A stretch of 64,000 nucleotides of DNA from the NCBI RefSeq assembly GCF_021129305.1, contig NZ_JAJOMB010000022.1, forward strand, positions 1 to 64,000. Direction: 5' to 3'. Source of the DNA: Kineosporia babensis (GTDB taxonomy: Bacteria; Actinomycetota; Actinomycetes; Actinomycetales; Kineosporiaceae). The position numbers and the translations under genes are program-made. The notes beneath the pieces were generated by a model. It was not told the origin of the DNA. It made no database searches and saw nothing but the letters and a program-made list of their open reading frames with translations. Shown here piece after piece: positions 1 to 9,000 of this stretch (positions within the stretch are counted from its first letter, which is position 1; the number at the start of each line of letters is the position of its first letter).

Positions 1-57
1 CGCGGGCCACCTCGTCTGCGCGGGCCACCTCGTCTGCGCGGGCCACCTCGTCTGCGC
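1..57. repeat. 18-bp tandem repeat at the window edge
   Basis: Three consecutive copies of CGCGGGCCACCTCGTCTG fill positions 1-54 and a partial fourth follows. The array is cut by the window start, so its full length is unknown. It lies just downstream of the last gene of the pilus operon (stop at 96-98). The 18-nt period would keep a reading frame, so it may belong to a coding repeat of a gene outside the window; no such gene can be seen here. Confidence 0.85.
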
Positions 58-95
58 GTAGCGCATCCGAGGGATCCTTGCCGGCAGGCTGTCTC

Positions 96-722
96 TTAGG
101 GCTCTTCTTGGGCCGAGGCGCGACTCGTCGACTCCAGCGGCACTCCTGACGCCCAGCGCCGCACCACCACAGCCACCAGCGGAACGCGAGCTCGACCAGT
201 CAGCGTCACTTCAGCGGTGGCCTCGTCCAGAGCGCCGGTCGGCCCACCCACCCCGATCTGGAGTTCTACCAGTGATTCCGGCGCCTGACTGAGGTAGTCA
301 CGCACGCTCTCCTGGACACTGGCGTCCGTCAATGCAACGGGTCGCTCCTGGGCGCCGTGCTCGTAGAACGTTGCCTCGTCCAACGCATCGGCGGCATCCC
401 GGGCAGCCCCGTCGGCGGCCGCCTGCAAGGCTTGACGCTGCAGATGCAGCGCCGTGACATCGACCGTCACCAGAACCAGCAGAATCGCCAGGACAACGAA
501 TCCGGTTACAAGAAGCAGGATCTGGCCGCTTTCAGCTTCGAGGTGCGCGGGTCTCCGGCCTTCAGGTGGCTGCTTCTCCCTCGACGCGTGTTTGCCTCTG
601 GAGAGCCGCTGGCCCTTCGGCGATCGCCGGCCTCCACCTGGTTGCCGGCCTTGGGGAAACTGCTCATCCCCAGATCGCTGCCGATTATTCGGCGGCGTCT
701 CGTCCATAGGTGACCGTGGCAT
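96..722 (-). CDS. TadG/TadE-like pilus assembly membrane protein
   Basis: Last visible gene of the minus-strand Tad operon, 208 aa. Residues about 1-62 are basic, Gly/Arg/Gln-rich and low-complexity. A single hydrophobic segment follows (SGQILLLVTGFVVLAILLVL and onward), then the LHLQRQALQAAADGAARDAA stretch that is typical of the TadG-like N-terminal family, and a short extracytoplasmic tail. The start ATG (720-722) directly abuts the stop of the preceding gene (723-725), which supports translational coupling. In the family such proteins are minor pseudopilins or membrane components of the Flp/Tad machine. The true start could lie later in the low-complexity part. Stop is TAA at 96-98. Confidence 0.75.
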   Translation of the reverse strand: MPRSPMDETPPNNRQRSGDEQFPQGRQPGGGRRSPKGQRLSRGKHASREKQPPEGRRPAHLEAESGQILLLVTGFVVLAILLVLVTVDVTALHLQRQALQAAADGAARDAADALDEATFYEHGAQERPVALTDASVQESVRDYLSQAPESLVELQIGVGGPTGALDEATAEVTLTGRARVPLVAVVVRRWASGVPLESTSRASAQEEP

Positions 723-1589
723 CTAGGGTCCTGCCTCCCGGAACTCGTCCACCACCTCGGCCTGGCTGGCGCTCACCACGACGCGCGCATTCAATGCGTC
801 GGCAAACCCGGCGGGCAGCCAGGGGAATCGCGCGGCGATCTGCACCTCGACGGTGACCCGTTCTCCCGGAGTCAGGCAGGGCGAAGCAGTGCAGGAGATG
901 GCTACCTCGCCTGCTTCGTCAGCGAAATGGTGGTCTCTCAAGGCAAGTTCGGTGGTGATGGCGAGATGACGTTGTGCTTCGGCATCGCTGTCGGCCGCCG
1001 CGAAGGCACGGGCGCCCTCGCGGGCCGCACCGTTGGCCGCGAACGAAGCCGCCTGAATCCGGCCGAGCACGAGCACCAGATAGGCAACCGGCAGCATGAG
1101 CAGCAGGCCCAGAGCCACGAACTCGATCACCGCCGAGCCTTCGTCGCCGCCGGTTCTCATGGCTCTGGGTCTGGATTCGGCCTTGGGTCGGTCCCCGGCC
1201 CTGCCTTTGGTGCTGGGCCTGGCTTCAGTTCCGGGCCTGACCTCGGCCCGGATCCCGACGCCGAGCTTGGCCTCAGTTCCCGGTCTGGCCTCAGTTCTGG
1301 ACCTGTCTTCGGCCCGGATCCCAATGCTGAGCTTCGCCTCAGTTCTGGACCTGTCCTCGGCCCGGATCCCGACGCTGGGCCTGGCTTCAGTTCCGGGCCT
1401 GGCCTCGGCTCGGGTTCCGATGCTGAGCTTGGCCTCAGTTCTGGGTCTGGGCTTGGTGCCAGTTCTGTTCGTGGCCTCGGTATTGGGCCTGTCCTCGACC
1501 GTCTGCCTGCCCCCGGCACTGGGCTTGGCCTTGGTCCTAGACCTACCTCGGGCCTTGGCCGGGCTTCGATTTGCGTCTGCTGTGATCAT
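723..1589 (-). CDS. TadE-like pseudopilin with repeat-rich N-terminal extension
   Basis: 288 aa. The recognisable TadE part begins near residue 144 (MRTGGDEGSAVIEF, then a 25-residue hydrophobic segment and AANGAAREGARAFA), the usual class III-type signal/transmembrane layout. The first 143 residues are a highly charged repeat region built on a 16-residue unit (for example RTEAKLSIGIRAEDRS) with 6-residue insertions such as RPGTEA. The ATG at 1589 sits in an ATGA overlap with the stop of the upstream pseudopilin gene, so translation of the extension is plausible. An internal ATG at 1160 would give a normal 145-aa TadE protein. The extension is predicted cytoplasmic and its role is unknown. 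Confidence 0.72.
   Translation of the reverse strand: MITADANRSPAKARGRSRTKAKPSAGGRQTVEDRPNTEATNRTGTKPRPRTEAKLSIGTRAEARPGTEARPSVGIRAEDRSRTEAKLSIGIRAEDRSRTEARPGTEAKLGVGIRAEVRPGTEARPSTKGRAGDRPKAESRPRAMRTGGDEGSAVIEFVALGLLLMLPVAYLVLVLGRIQAASFAANGAAREGARAFAAADSDAEAQRHLAITTELALRDHHFADEAGEVAISCTASPCLTPGERVTVEVQIAARFPWLPAGFADALNARVVVSASQAEVVDEFREAGP
1190..1480. repeat. Degenerate 48-bp/18-bp repeats inside the TadE-like gene
   Basis: The motif CCTCGGCCCGGATCCCGACG (plus strand) recurs with variation at 1241, 1307, 1355 and 1403, i.e. at spacings of 66, 48 and 48 bp, where 66 equals 48 plus an 18-bp subunit. All spacings are multiples of three, so copy-number change would preserve the frame of the minus-strand gene. 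These repeats encode its charged N-terminal extension. Confidence 0.75.
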
Positions 1590-2038
1590 GGCGCCTCGGC
1601 CAATGCGTGCCCGGTGACGCTGATGCTGCGCCCTACCCCGATCAAGCCGGCAACGGGCACCGGGGCCCGCACCTCTACCTGGACCGTGGTGACTCCCTCC
1701 AGATCGACCAACCGAGCCGAGACCTGTTCCGCATATCCCGGGGAGAGCGCCTCAGCGATGAGACTTTGGGTGCGGACGGCACCTGCCTCAGGATCGCGGT
1801 CGGCCAGAGCTCCGAACCGGGCGCCCTGAGCCGCGCAGTCGGTCAGGACGTTGCGAACGTGAACGGTGAGCGCAAGCTGGACGAGGCCCAGAAACAGGAA
1901 CACTGTCAGGGCACCGACCATGACGAAATCGGTCACTGCCGATCCAGAGTCACTGCTGTGCGACCGCTTTCCGTTCGCAGCACGATCGCGTTCGGGCCGC
2001 CCCAGGGATGCGGCGGCGCTGCATTCTTGCCAATTCAC
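1586..2038 (-). CDS. TadE-like pseudopilin
   Basis: 150 aa. Polar N-terminus of about 30 residues, then SDSGSAVTDFVMVGALTVFL and a continuing hydrophobic helix, then LTDCAAQGARFGALADRDPE, which matches the TadE-like pattern (hydrophobic helix followed by an Ala/Gly/Arg helix). The C-terminal half is predicted extracytoplasmic. It overlaps the next pilus gene by 4 nt (ATGA). About 207 nt separate it from the upstream pilin-like gene. The start at 2038 has no strong ribosome-binding site, so a nearby alternative start is possible. Confidence 0.78.
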   Translation of the reverse strand: MNWQECSAAASLGRPERDRAANGKRSHSSDSGSAVTDFVMVGALTVFLFLGLVQLALTVHVRNVLTDCAAQGARFGALADRDPEAGAVRTQSLIAEALSPGYAEQVSARLVDLEGVTTVQVEVRAPVPVAGLIGVGRSISVTGHALAEAP

Positions 2039-2245
2039 CGGCGTTCCCGTGCCGTGGGCATGCCTTGCCTGTCCGGACGGGATTTTGACTCAGCCGGGCT
2101 GGTGGCTGGAGAACTGCCCCTCCCCCGCGAATTGCTACTCACCCGAACTGCCCCCAACTGTCCACGTCTTGTTGTGCCCTGCTGTCAGGTGGTGACGCTC
2201 AGGGTTCGCCGGACTCCCGTCGCCTGCCGACCGCCGCCGCTACGG

Positions 2246-2767
2246 TCACGGGCCGCCCACAACGTTGTCCACAGAGTCGTTGAAAATCTGTACCAGCCGC
2301 GGGCCGGCCGCTCCCCATAGCGCCACGACAAGACCAGCCGTCATCAGTGTCACGAGCACCCAGCCGGGCACGTCGCCCCGCTCATGGCTGCGCCGGATCT
2401 CCCTACGGCTCAGGTGAATCCGGGTGGAGACGGATGCGGCCACGTAGTGCGTGAGGCTGGCCAGCCAGTTCGCTCCCTGCGATGGGCTTGGCCGATACAC
2501 CCGGTACCGAGGGCGCGTCCGGTACCGGGGGCGCAATCCGTTCAAGCCGTGCTCCCTGTTCAATCCGTGCTCCCCACACACGCTGTGGTCCCCACTCACG
2601 CCTCGCCGCCTGTCCACGCCACCTTTCCCGTTCACGGGGTCCGGGCCGTTCAGGTGGTGCAGTCGACCCGTCCGGTGCGATCCGCCTTGCTGATGTGACT
2701 TGCTCCCCTGGAGCAGCCGGTTCGGACGGTGGGCGCACAGCCGATCCGGCTGAACTACTTCGGACAT
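2246..2767 (-). CDS. Small pilin-like single-TM protein of the Tad operon
   Basis: The conserved part is the last 45 residues: RGDVPGWVLVTLMTAGLVVA followed by a short tail, the size and hydrophobicity of a Flp-type or TadE-like minor pilin. It sits between TadC and the TadE genes, where the pilin gene is usually found. The open frame extends about 125 residues upstream through low-complexity sequence (Arg/His/Asn-rich, with repeated HGLN and RPRYR motifs). The ATG at 2767 has a GGGGA ribosome-binding site 6 nt upstream and lies 35 nt after the tadC stop, so the long form may be real. A shorter start at an internal GTG (2443 or 2500) is the alternative. Confidence 0.6.
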   Translation of the reverse strand: MSEVVQPDRLCAHRPNRLLQGSKSHQQGGSHRTGRLHHLNGPDPVNGKGGVDRRRGVSGDHSVCGEHGLNREHGLNGLRPRYRTRPRYRVYRPSPSQGANWLASLTHYVAASVSTRIHLSRREIRRSHERGDVPGWVLVTLMTAGLVVALWGAAGPRLVQIFNDSVDNVVGGP

Positions 2768-2802
2768 TGCATTCCCCGTTCGGTTTCTGCTGGATCTGAC
2801 GA

Positions 2803-3717
2803 TCAGACCGTGAGTTCGAGTACTGCCAAGCCGGGATAGAGCGCGAAGAGCACCGTGACCGGCAGAATCAGGAAAACCACGGGCACCATGGCCCCGATCT
2901 CCCGCCGCCCACCGGCCTCCATGAGTCTTCGCCGGGTGAGGTCTCGGACGTCCTGGGCCTGAGCCCGGAGCACGTCGGCCAAGGGAGTGCCGCGTTCGAT
3001 CGCCACCACCATGCCGTCGACGAACCGTGCCACGCTGGGGATGGAGGTGCGAACGGCGAGATCGTTGAGGGCATCGGTCAGCGACCGACCGGTACGGGCG
3101 TCGGCGAGAGTCTGCGCAATTTCGTCGGACAGTTCGCCCGAGCAGGTTCGGGCCACCCGGTCCAGAGCGCCCAGCGGCCCTTCACCGGCACCGACCGCAA
3201 GCGCCAGAATCTCTGCGACGGAGGGAAACTCGGCCAAGATGCGCTGCTCTCGTCGACGTACCTGCCAATCCAGCGCCTGGTCGCGGCCGAGCACCCCGAG
3301 CAACGCACCGATCAGCACGAGCCCGACAAGAGTGACCACGCTGAGACCGTTGCTCGCTGCGATCAGCCCGCTGACACCGGCGCCAAGACAGGCACCGACT
3401 ACTGCGGCCAGCACCTGCTGCGCCCGGAACTGCTCGATCGCCAGGCCAGAACCCAGCCGCCGAAGTCTTCTTTCGACCGAGGCATTGCCTCCGCTCACCC
3501 GCGCGGCCCAGGCCGATGCGGTGGCCAGGACCGGCTGGAGCCACTCCTGCCAGGCCGATCCACGAGCCGGGTCCAGATCGGTCGACAGCCGGGCGCCCCG
3601 GAGGTAGGGAGCCAGGCGCTGGTCCAGCGTGGGCCCGCTGCGCCAGGGCACCCCGAGGATGACCAGCCAGGCCCCGAACCCGGCCACAGCTCCGAGCAAT
3701 GCACCTGCCGCGGCCAT
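2803..3717 (-). CDS. tadC: TadC-like inner-membrane platform protein (GspF family)
   Basis: 304 aa, type II/IV secretion F-domain protein that forms the membrane platform on which the TadA ATPase acts. Hydrophobic segments lie at the N-terminus (MAAAGALLGAVAGFGAWLVI), near residues 95-140 and at the C-terminus. The central F-domain carries the typical EILALAVGAGEGPLGALDRV and GTPLADVLRAQAQDVRDLTR stretches. Its start overlaps the tadB stop by one nucleotide (TGATG), indicating tight coupling. Confidence 0.88.
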   Translation of the reverse strand: MAAAGALLGAVAGFGAWLVILGVPWRSGPTLDQRLAPYLRGARLSTDLDPARGSAWQEWLQPVLATASAWAARVSGGNASVERRLRRLGSGLAIEQFRAQQVLAAVVGACLGAGVSGLIAASNGLSVVTLVGLVLIGALLGVLGRDQALDWQVRRREQRILAEFPSVAEILALAVGAGEGPLGALDRVARTCSGELSDEIAQTLADARTGRSLTDALNDLAVRTSIPSVARFVDGMVVAIERGTPLADVLRAQAQDVRDLTRRRLMEAGGRREIGAMVPVVFLILPVTVLFALYPGLAVLELTV

Positions 3718-4577
3718 CAGCGCAGCACCCGCCGTTCCTCCGGAAGCCTGCCGATCACGGTCATCAGGCGATAGGCCAGCACGGAGACAGCACCTCCGAA
3801 GATCAGCACCACCGAACCCGTGGCGCTGCTGTAGGCCTGTACCGACTCGGGTTTCGTGGCCAGCAGAGCCAGGACGAGCCAGGGGGCCGACACTGCGAGA
3901 CGGGCGGCGGAAACCGTCCAGCTCTGCCGGGCTTCCATCTCGGAACGGACCCGGGCGTCGTCCCGCAGGAACATCGACAGGTTACGCAGGAGCTTGCCCA
4001 GGTCGGACCCGCCCACCTCACGGGTGATCCGCAGGGCCTCGCAGAGCCGGTCACCGGTCGGGTCGGCCAGTCGGGTCTTCAGCGCGTCCAGCGAGTCCGC
4101 GAAGTTGCCGCTCAGCCGATAGTCATGAGCAAAGGCCCGGAACGGCGGACGCAGCGGTTCAGGACCACGGTCGGCCAGGGCTGAAAGCGCGTCCGGCAGG
4201 GAAAGACCGGCCCGGACGCCGGAGGCGAGGTTGTCCACGACGTCCGGCCAGAGTTCGCGCAGCCGTTGTCGGCGCCGACGGGCCCGGGCCCGGATCACCG
4301 AGTAGGGCGCCCAGCCTGCGATGACTGCGAAACAGCCGGCCAGTGAGGCGACAGCGGTAAAGGCCAGGACGATCAGACCGACGCCGACGGCGGTCGCCCC
4401 GCAGACCGTGAAGAAGGCAGCGGGCGAGACCGAGGGCAGATCGGCCTCGCGCAGCAACGAGCGCAGTCGCCCGATCACGCTGGTCCTGGTCTCCGCGGGG
4501 CGCGGTTCCGGCTCCCAGCAGGCCCACCAGACCAGGAAGAGCCCAACCCCGGCGATCAGTCCCAGCAGCGCTCCCAT
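3717..4577 (-). CDS. tadB: TadB-like inner-membrane platform protein (GspF family)
   Basis: 286 aa, the second F-domain protein of the Tad system; TadB and TadC are paralogues expected to act together. N-terminal transmembrane helix (MGALLGLIAGVGLFLVWWAC), a hydrophobic pair around residues 58-95, a cytoplasmic F-domain with LASGVRAGLSLPDALSALAD, and two C-terminal helices. Located 4 nt downstream of the tadA/cpaF stop in the same operon. Confidence 0.88.
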   Translation of the reverse strand: MGALLGLIAGVGLFLVWWACWEPEPRPAETRTSVIGRLRSLLREADLPSVSPAAFFTVCGATAVGVGLIVLAFTAVASLAGCFAVIAGWAPYSVIRARARRRRQRLRELWPDVVDNLASGVRAGLSLPDALSALADRGPEPLRPPFRAFAHDYRLSGNFADSLDALKTRLADPTGDRLCEALRITREVGGSDLGKLLRNLSMFLRDDARVRSEMEARQSWTVSAARLAVSAPWLVLALLATKPESVQAYSSATGSVVLIFGGAVSVLAYRLMTVIGRLPEERRVLR

Positions 4578-4581
4578 CGGT

Positions 4582-5811
4582 TCACCTCCAGCCGCCGCGG
4601 AGCAACGCCGCGATGTCGATCCCGGCCTGTTCGTAGCGTTCGGGGTGTGGCGGGAATCCCTCGGCCCGGCTGAGCCGGTCGTGACGGCGGGCGAAGATCT
4701 CGGTCGTCTCGATCACGTCGGCCTCGACTCTGCCCGGCACACCGATGATCTCGCTGACCCGGCGACGTCCGTCGGCATCCAGCCGGATCTGGACCACCAG
4801 GTCGATGGAGCTGGCCACGGTCGGGACGATGAACCGGGCGCTCACGTTCTCCCCGGCCAGCAGCGGCAGGGTGCACATCTTCACCACGGCCTCGCGGGCC
4901 GAATTGGCGTGCACCGTGGCCATCCCGGGTAGACCGCTGTTGAGTGCCAGCAGCAGATCGAGACTCTCGGCCTGTCTGACCTCGCCGACGATCAGCCGGT
5001 TGGGCCGCATCCGGAGGGCCTCCTTCACCAGCCGCCGCAACGGGATCTCACCGGTGCCCTCGAGGCTGGCCTGCCGGCACTGCATGGCCACGCAGTCGCG
5101 CAGCGCGACCCGCAACTCGAACACCTCTTCGCAGGTGATGATGCGCTCACGGGCCGGGACGGCGCCCAGAAGACAGTTGAGCAAGGTGGTCTTGCCCGCT
5201 TGAGTACCCCCGGAGACCAGGATGTTGAGCCCGGCGGCCACCGATGCCTTGAGGAACTCGGCAGCGTGCGGGCTGAGGGTTCCCAGAGTGACCAGGTCGT
5301 CCAGACGGGTGGAGACCACGGTGAACTTGCGGATGTTGACCGCGTAGGAGGATCGTGTGATGTCCGGGATGACAGCATGCAGCCGGGAGCCGTCGGGCAG
5401 CATCGCATCCACGAACGGGCTCGCCAGGTCGACGCGGCGGCCGGAGAACTTCAGCATCCGCTCGACCAGGTCACGAACCTCCTGGTCGGAGAGGACGGTC
5501 GTGGTGAGCTCACTGACACCGGAACGTGCAATGAATATTTGCCCTGGATCGTTAATCCAGATTTCCTCGATCGAGGGATCGTCGAGATACGGCTGCAGCG
5601 GCCCGAAACCGGAGACTTCGTCGAGCACCCGCTTGACCGCCTGACGAGTATCCGCCAGCGGGGGCAGCGCCCGAGTGAGGGAGCGTTCGTCGTACGCCGC
5701 GATCGCCGCCTCGACCAGCCGTCGCAGACCGGCCGAATCCCGGCCCGGGTCAATCCCTTCCCGCCGGATCAGCTCCCGCACTTCACCGGACACGATCGCG
5801 ACAGCGTCCAT
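4582..5811 (-). CDS. tadA: TadA/CpaF secretion ATPase
   Basis: 409 aa hexameric ATPase of the VirB11/CpaF family that powers Flp pilus assembly. Visible motifs: Walker A GGTQAGKT at residues 201-208, an Asp-box region around 226 (TCEEVFEL in place of the common EDT form), Walker B RLIVGEVR at about 272-279, and the His box ATVHANS near 298-304. The N-terminal domain holds the typical FGPLQPYLDDPSIEEIWIND stretch. It is the first gene of the minus-strand operon and is divergent from the FtsK-like gene at 6009; the 197-nt interval must hold its promoter. Confidence 0.95.
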   Translation of the reverse strand: MDAVAIVSGEVRELIRREGIDPGRDSAGLRRLVEAAIAAYDERSLTRALPPLADTRQAVKRVLDEVSGFGPLQPYLDDPSIEEIWINDPGQIFIARSGVSELTTTVLSDQEVRDLVERMLKFSGRRVDLASPFVDAMLPDGSRLHAVIPDITRSSYAVNIRKFTVVSTRLDDLVTLGTLSPHAAEFLKASVAAGLNILVSGGTQAGKTTLLNCLLGAVPARERIITCEEVFELRVALRDCVAMQCRQASLEGTGEIPLRRLVKEALRMRPNRLIVGEVRQAESLDLLLALNSGLPGMATVHANSAREAVVKMCTLPLLAGENVSARFIVPTVASSIDLVVQIRLDADGRRRVSEIIGVPGRVEADVIETTEIFARRHDRLSRAEGFPPHPERYEQAGIDIAALLRGGWR

Positions 5812-6008
5812 CGATTCCTCCCCCGCCGGATCGATCCGTTCTCAGTGCGGACTCGCCGCAACTCCCCGTGGCCCGCAGCATACGCAAATCCGGACAGATG
5901 CCAATTCAGTTATCCACAACCCCGAACGAAACCGCCCGTTCCGGCAGTCCTTCGCAAGTTATCCACAGGGCGTCCCGAGATGCCCTATAAGAGGCGCACA
6001 ATCGAACC
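5812..6008. promoter_or_regulatory. Divergent tadA / FtsK-like promoter region with two TTATCCACA boxes
   Basis: Two perfect TTATCCACA nonamers lie at 5910-5918 and 5959-5967, both on the plus strand and 49 bp apart. The second sits where the -35 element would be for a TATAAG -10 hexamer at 5986-5991, giving a predicted transcription start about 10 nt before the ATG at 6009. The nonamer equals the classical DnaA box, but no origin genes are nearby. A role as promoter or operator element is an inference. Confidence 0.6.
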
Positions 6009-9000
6009 ATGAAACTTCGGCTGACCATTGTGCTTCCTGAGATTGGAGTGAAGCCAGTTGATGTCGAGATCGAGGCCGATCGCGGAACCACCCTGGACAT
6101 GGCGACCGGCCCCTTGAGCGATGCGCTCCGATCCTCTCCGCACCAACGTAATGCACTCTCGTTCAATTTATTTCACTGCTCCGGGCGAGCCCTACCATCA
6201 ACGCAGCCGATCGGTCTACCTCCGGTCCTGCACGGGGCGACGCTGGTTATGGGGGACCCTGGAGAACTGCCGATCAGGTACGACGGCGGGCTCGAACTCC
6301 ACGTGGTCTCCGGGCCTGATGCCGGGTTTACCTATCCGCTGACACCCGGCGGCCCGCTGCTGATCGGGCGACAGAGTTCCTGTGATGTACCACTGGCCGA
6401 TCCAGACCTTTCCCGGCGGCACGCCGAACTCGAAACCGCAGACGGCATCGTCCGGATCCGGGATCTGCTGTCAGCCAACGGAACCTGGCTGTCCGGATCG
6501 GCCGTCGGCGAGACAGGCCGCCCGCTTCCGGTGAATACCGCGGTCCGGGTCGGCGGGAGCACACTGCTGGTACGCACCCCCGATCAGCCGGCCGCAGCCG
6601 CCGTCCCCGATGGCGAAGGACACCTGCTGGTGAACCGGCGCCGACCGCTCGGAGCGCCGAGACCCGAATCAATCGTCGAGTTGCCGCCGCCCCCGCAGGA
6701 ACCGGCCCGTCAGCATCTGCCTTGGCTCATGGTTCTCGCCCCGCTGCTGCTCGCCGTTCCCGCCGCAATCATCTGGCGCCAGCCCGCCTATCTGTTGATC
6801 GCCGTTCTGAGTCCCCTGCTGATGCTGGCGCAATACCTCACCGACCGGCGCCGGGGCAGGCGAGAAGGTCTTGCCCGTACGGTGGGCCATCAGACCGCCG
6901 TCCGCGAGGCACAGCAGCAACTGCAGCGATCACTCACCGCAGACGCCGAATATCTGGACCTGACGCACCCCGACCTGGCCCGGATCGGGACGATGGCACG
7001 TATCCCCACCACCGAACTGTGGCATCGCACGGCTGAGCACCCTGCGGCCCTGACGGTACGGCTGGGCCGCGGCGAGGTGCCTTCCTCCGCCGTGATCCGC
7101 GATGCTTCATCCCCGGCCGGTCACCGTCGGCCGACGCACCCCGACGCACCGGTCGTGCTGGAGCTGAAAGCGTTTCGGGTGATCGGTATCAGCGGTCGGC
7201 GTGAGTCGGCGCTGAGCACCGCCCGGTCGATCATCGGCCAGCTCTCGGTTCTGCACTCACCACTCGACCTGTCGATCAGTCTGCTGCGATCCAAACCACC
7301 AGGAGCCGACCTCGCCGCAACGCCGGAAGGGGCCGACGAGTGGGACTGGCTGAACTGGCTCCCTCATCACCGGCCACCCGAAACCTCAGGTTCCAGAAAG
7401 AATCAGCCCAGTGTTCTCGTTCTTGACGGCGCCCGGCGCCTGCGTGGGCAGGCAGACGTGGCCCGGGTGCTCGCTCAGGCCGGTACTGCGGACCCGCACG
7501 CCGACCGACCGGTCTGCGTCGTCGTCTGCCTGGAACGGGACGAGTCCGCGCTTCCCCTCGAATGCTCGGCGACGATCGTCCACGCGACCGACCAAGCCCG
7601 GGCCACCCTGCGTCGGGCCGGTCAGCCGCCGCTGTCGTTCCGGCCGGACCTTGCAGGTTCTCGCTGGGCAGCCCGCCTCGCCCGTGATCTCGCACCGCTG
7701 AGGGACGCCACTCCCGAGGGCGCCGGCGGCCTTCCCGAGCAGGTGCACCTGCTCGAGGAGCTTCGGCAGGGCGGCCGCCCGGAGCCGGTCGAGACGACCG
7801 AACTGGCTCAGGCCTGGGCCCGCTCAGACCCGATTCGTGCAGTGCTCGGACGGTCGGCAACCGGACAGGTGGTGGTCGACCTGGCCGCGGATGGGCCGCA
7901 CCTGCTGATCGGCGGAACAACGGGGGCAGGCAAGTCCGAACTGCTGCAGACCCTGATCGCCTCGCTGGCCCTGGGCTCGAGCCCGCAGCGCCTGACCTTT
8001 CTGCTGGTGGACTACAAAGGTGGGGCCGCCTTCCAGTCCTGCACCCGCCTTCCCCATGTCGGTGCCGTTCTCACTGACCTGGATCCGCAGTCGGCTCAAC
8101 GGGCCCTGATCTCGTTCAGCGCGGAACTACGCCGAAGGGAACGGATTCTGCTGAACGCCGGCTGCGTCGACATCGAGAGCTACCTCACGGCCCGGCAGGG
8201 CGATGGAAGCCTCGATCCGATGCCCCGGCTCATGGTGATCGTCGACGAGTTCCGGGTGCTCGCCGAGGAGATTCCCGAATTCGTCACCGGACTGGTCCGC
8301 ATCGCCACTGTCGGCCGCTCACTCGGGATCCATCTCGTGCTGGCCACCCAGCGTCCGGCCGGCGTGGTATCGCCGGACATCACCGCGAACATGAATCTGC
8401 GGATCGCCCTGCGGGTGCGCGACGCCGCCGACTCCCAGGACCTGATCTCGGATCCGGCGGCCTCCGTCCTGCCCAGCATTCCGGGGCGGGCATTGCTGCG
8501 GGCCGGAGCCGATCCTCCAGTCCAGTTCCAGACGGCCCGGGTGCTGGGAAGAACACCGGCACTCACCACCGGGAAGAAAGCGACAGTAAGAGTGCTCGAC
8601 ACTGCCCAGGCACCAGCACCAACGATGGAGAACGAGGAAGAAGCAGGGCCGGTCGATCTCGAGCGTGTCGTGGTGGCCGCTCAGTCGGCCGCCGCGTTAC
8701 TTGGGCTCGATCACACCCAGGCGCCCTGGCTGCCGGAGTTGCCGACCGACCTGAGCACCGCTGATCTCGCCGCACCGGTCACCGGCCGAAGCCTGCCCTT
8801 CGGACTGATCGACCTGCCGGAGGAGCAACTCCAGGAACCGGCTTTCTGGGATCTGAGCACGGGGCATCTGGCGGTGGTCGGCGGACCTCGGTCCGGGCGC
8901 TCGAACGTGATCCGCTCACTGTGCACCACAGCGGCCCGGATCGTCGGGCTCGCAGGGGTGAGGGACGTCCACTGCAGTGTTCTGGACGCCACCGGGCAAC

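Noticed and set aside
1190-1480. CRISPR-like array in the repeat region near the left end
   Set aside because: Units are degenerate, adjoining and in-frame inside a gene; there are no unique spacers.
5910-5967. Replication origin suggested by DnaA-box-like nonamers
   Set aside because: Only two boxes are together, with no dnaA, dnaN, AT-rich unwinding region or further boxes nearby.
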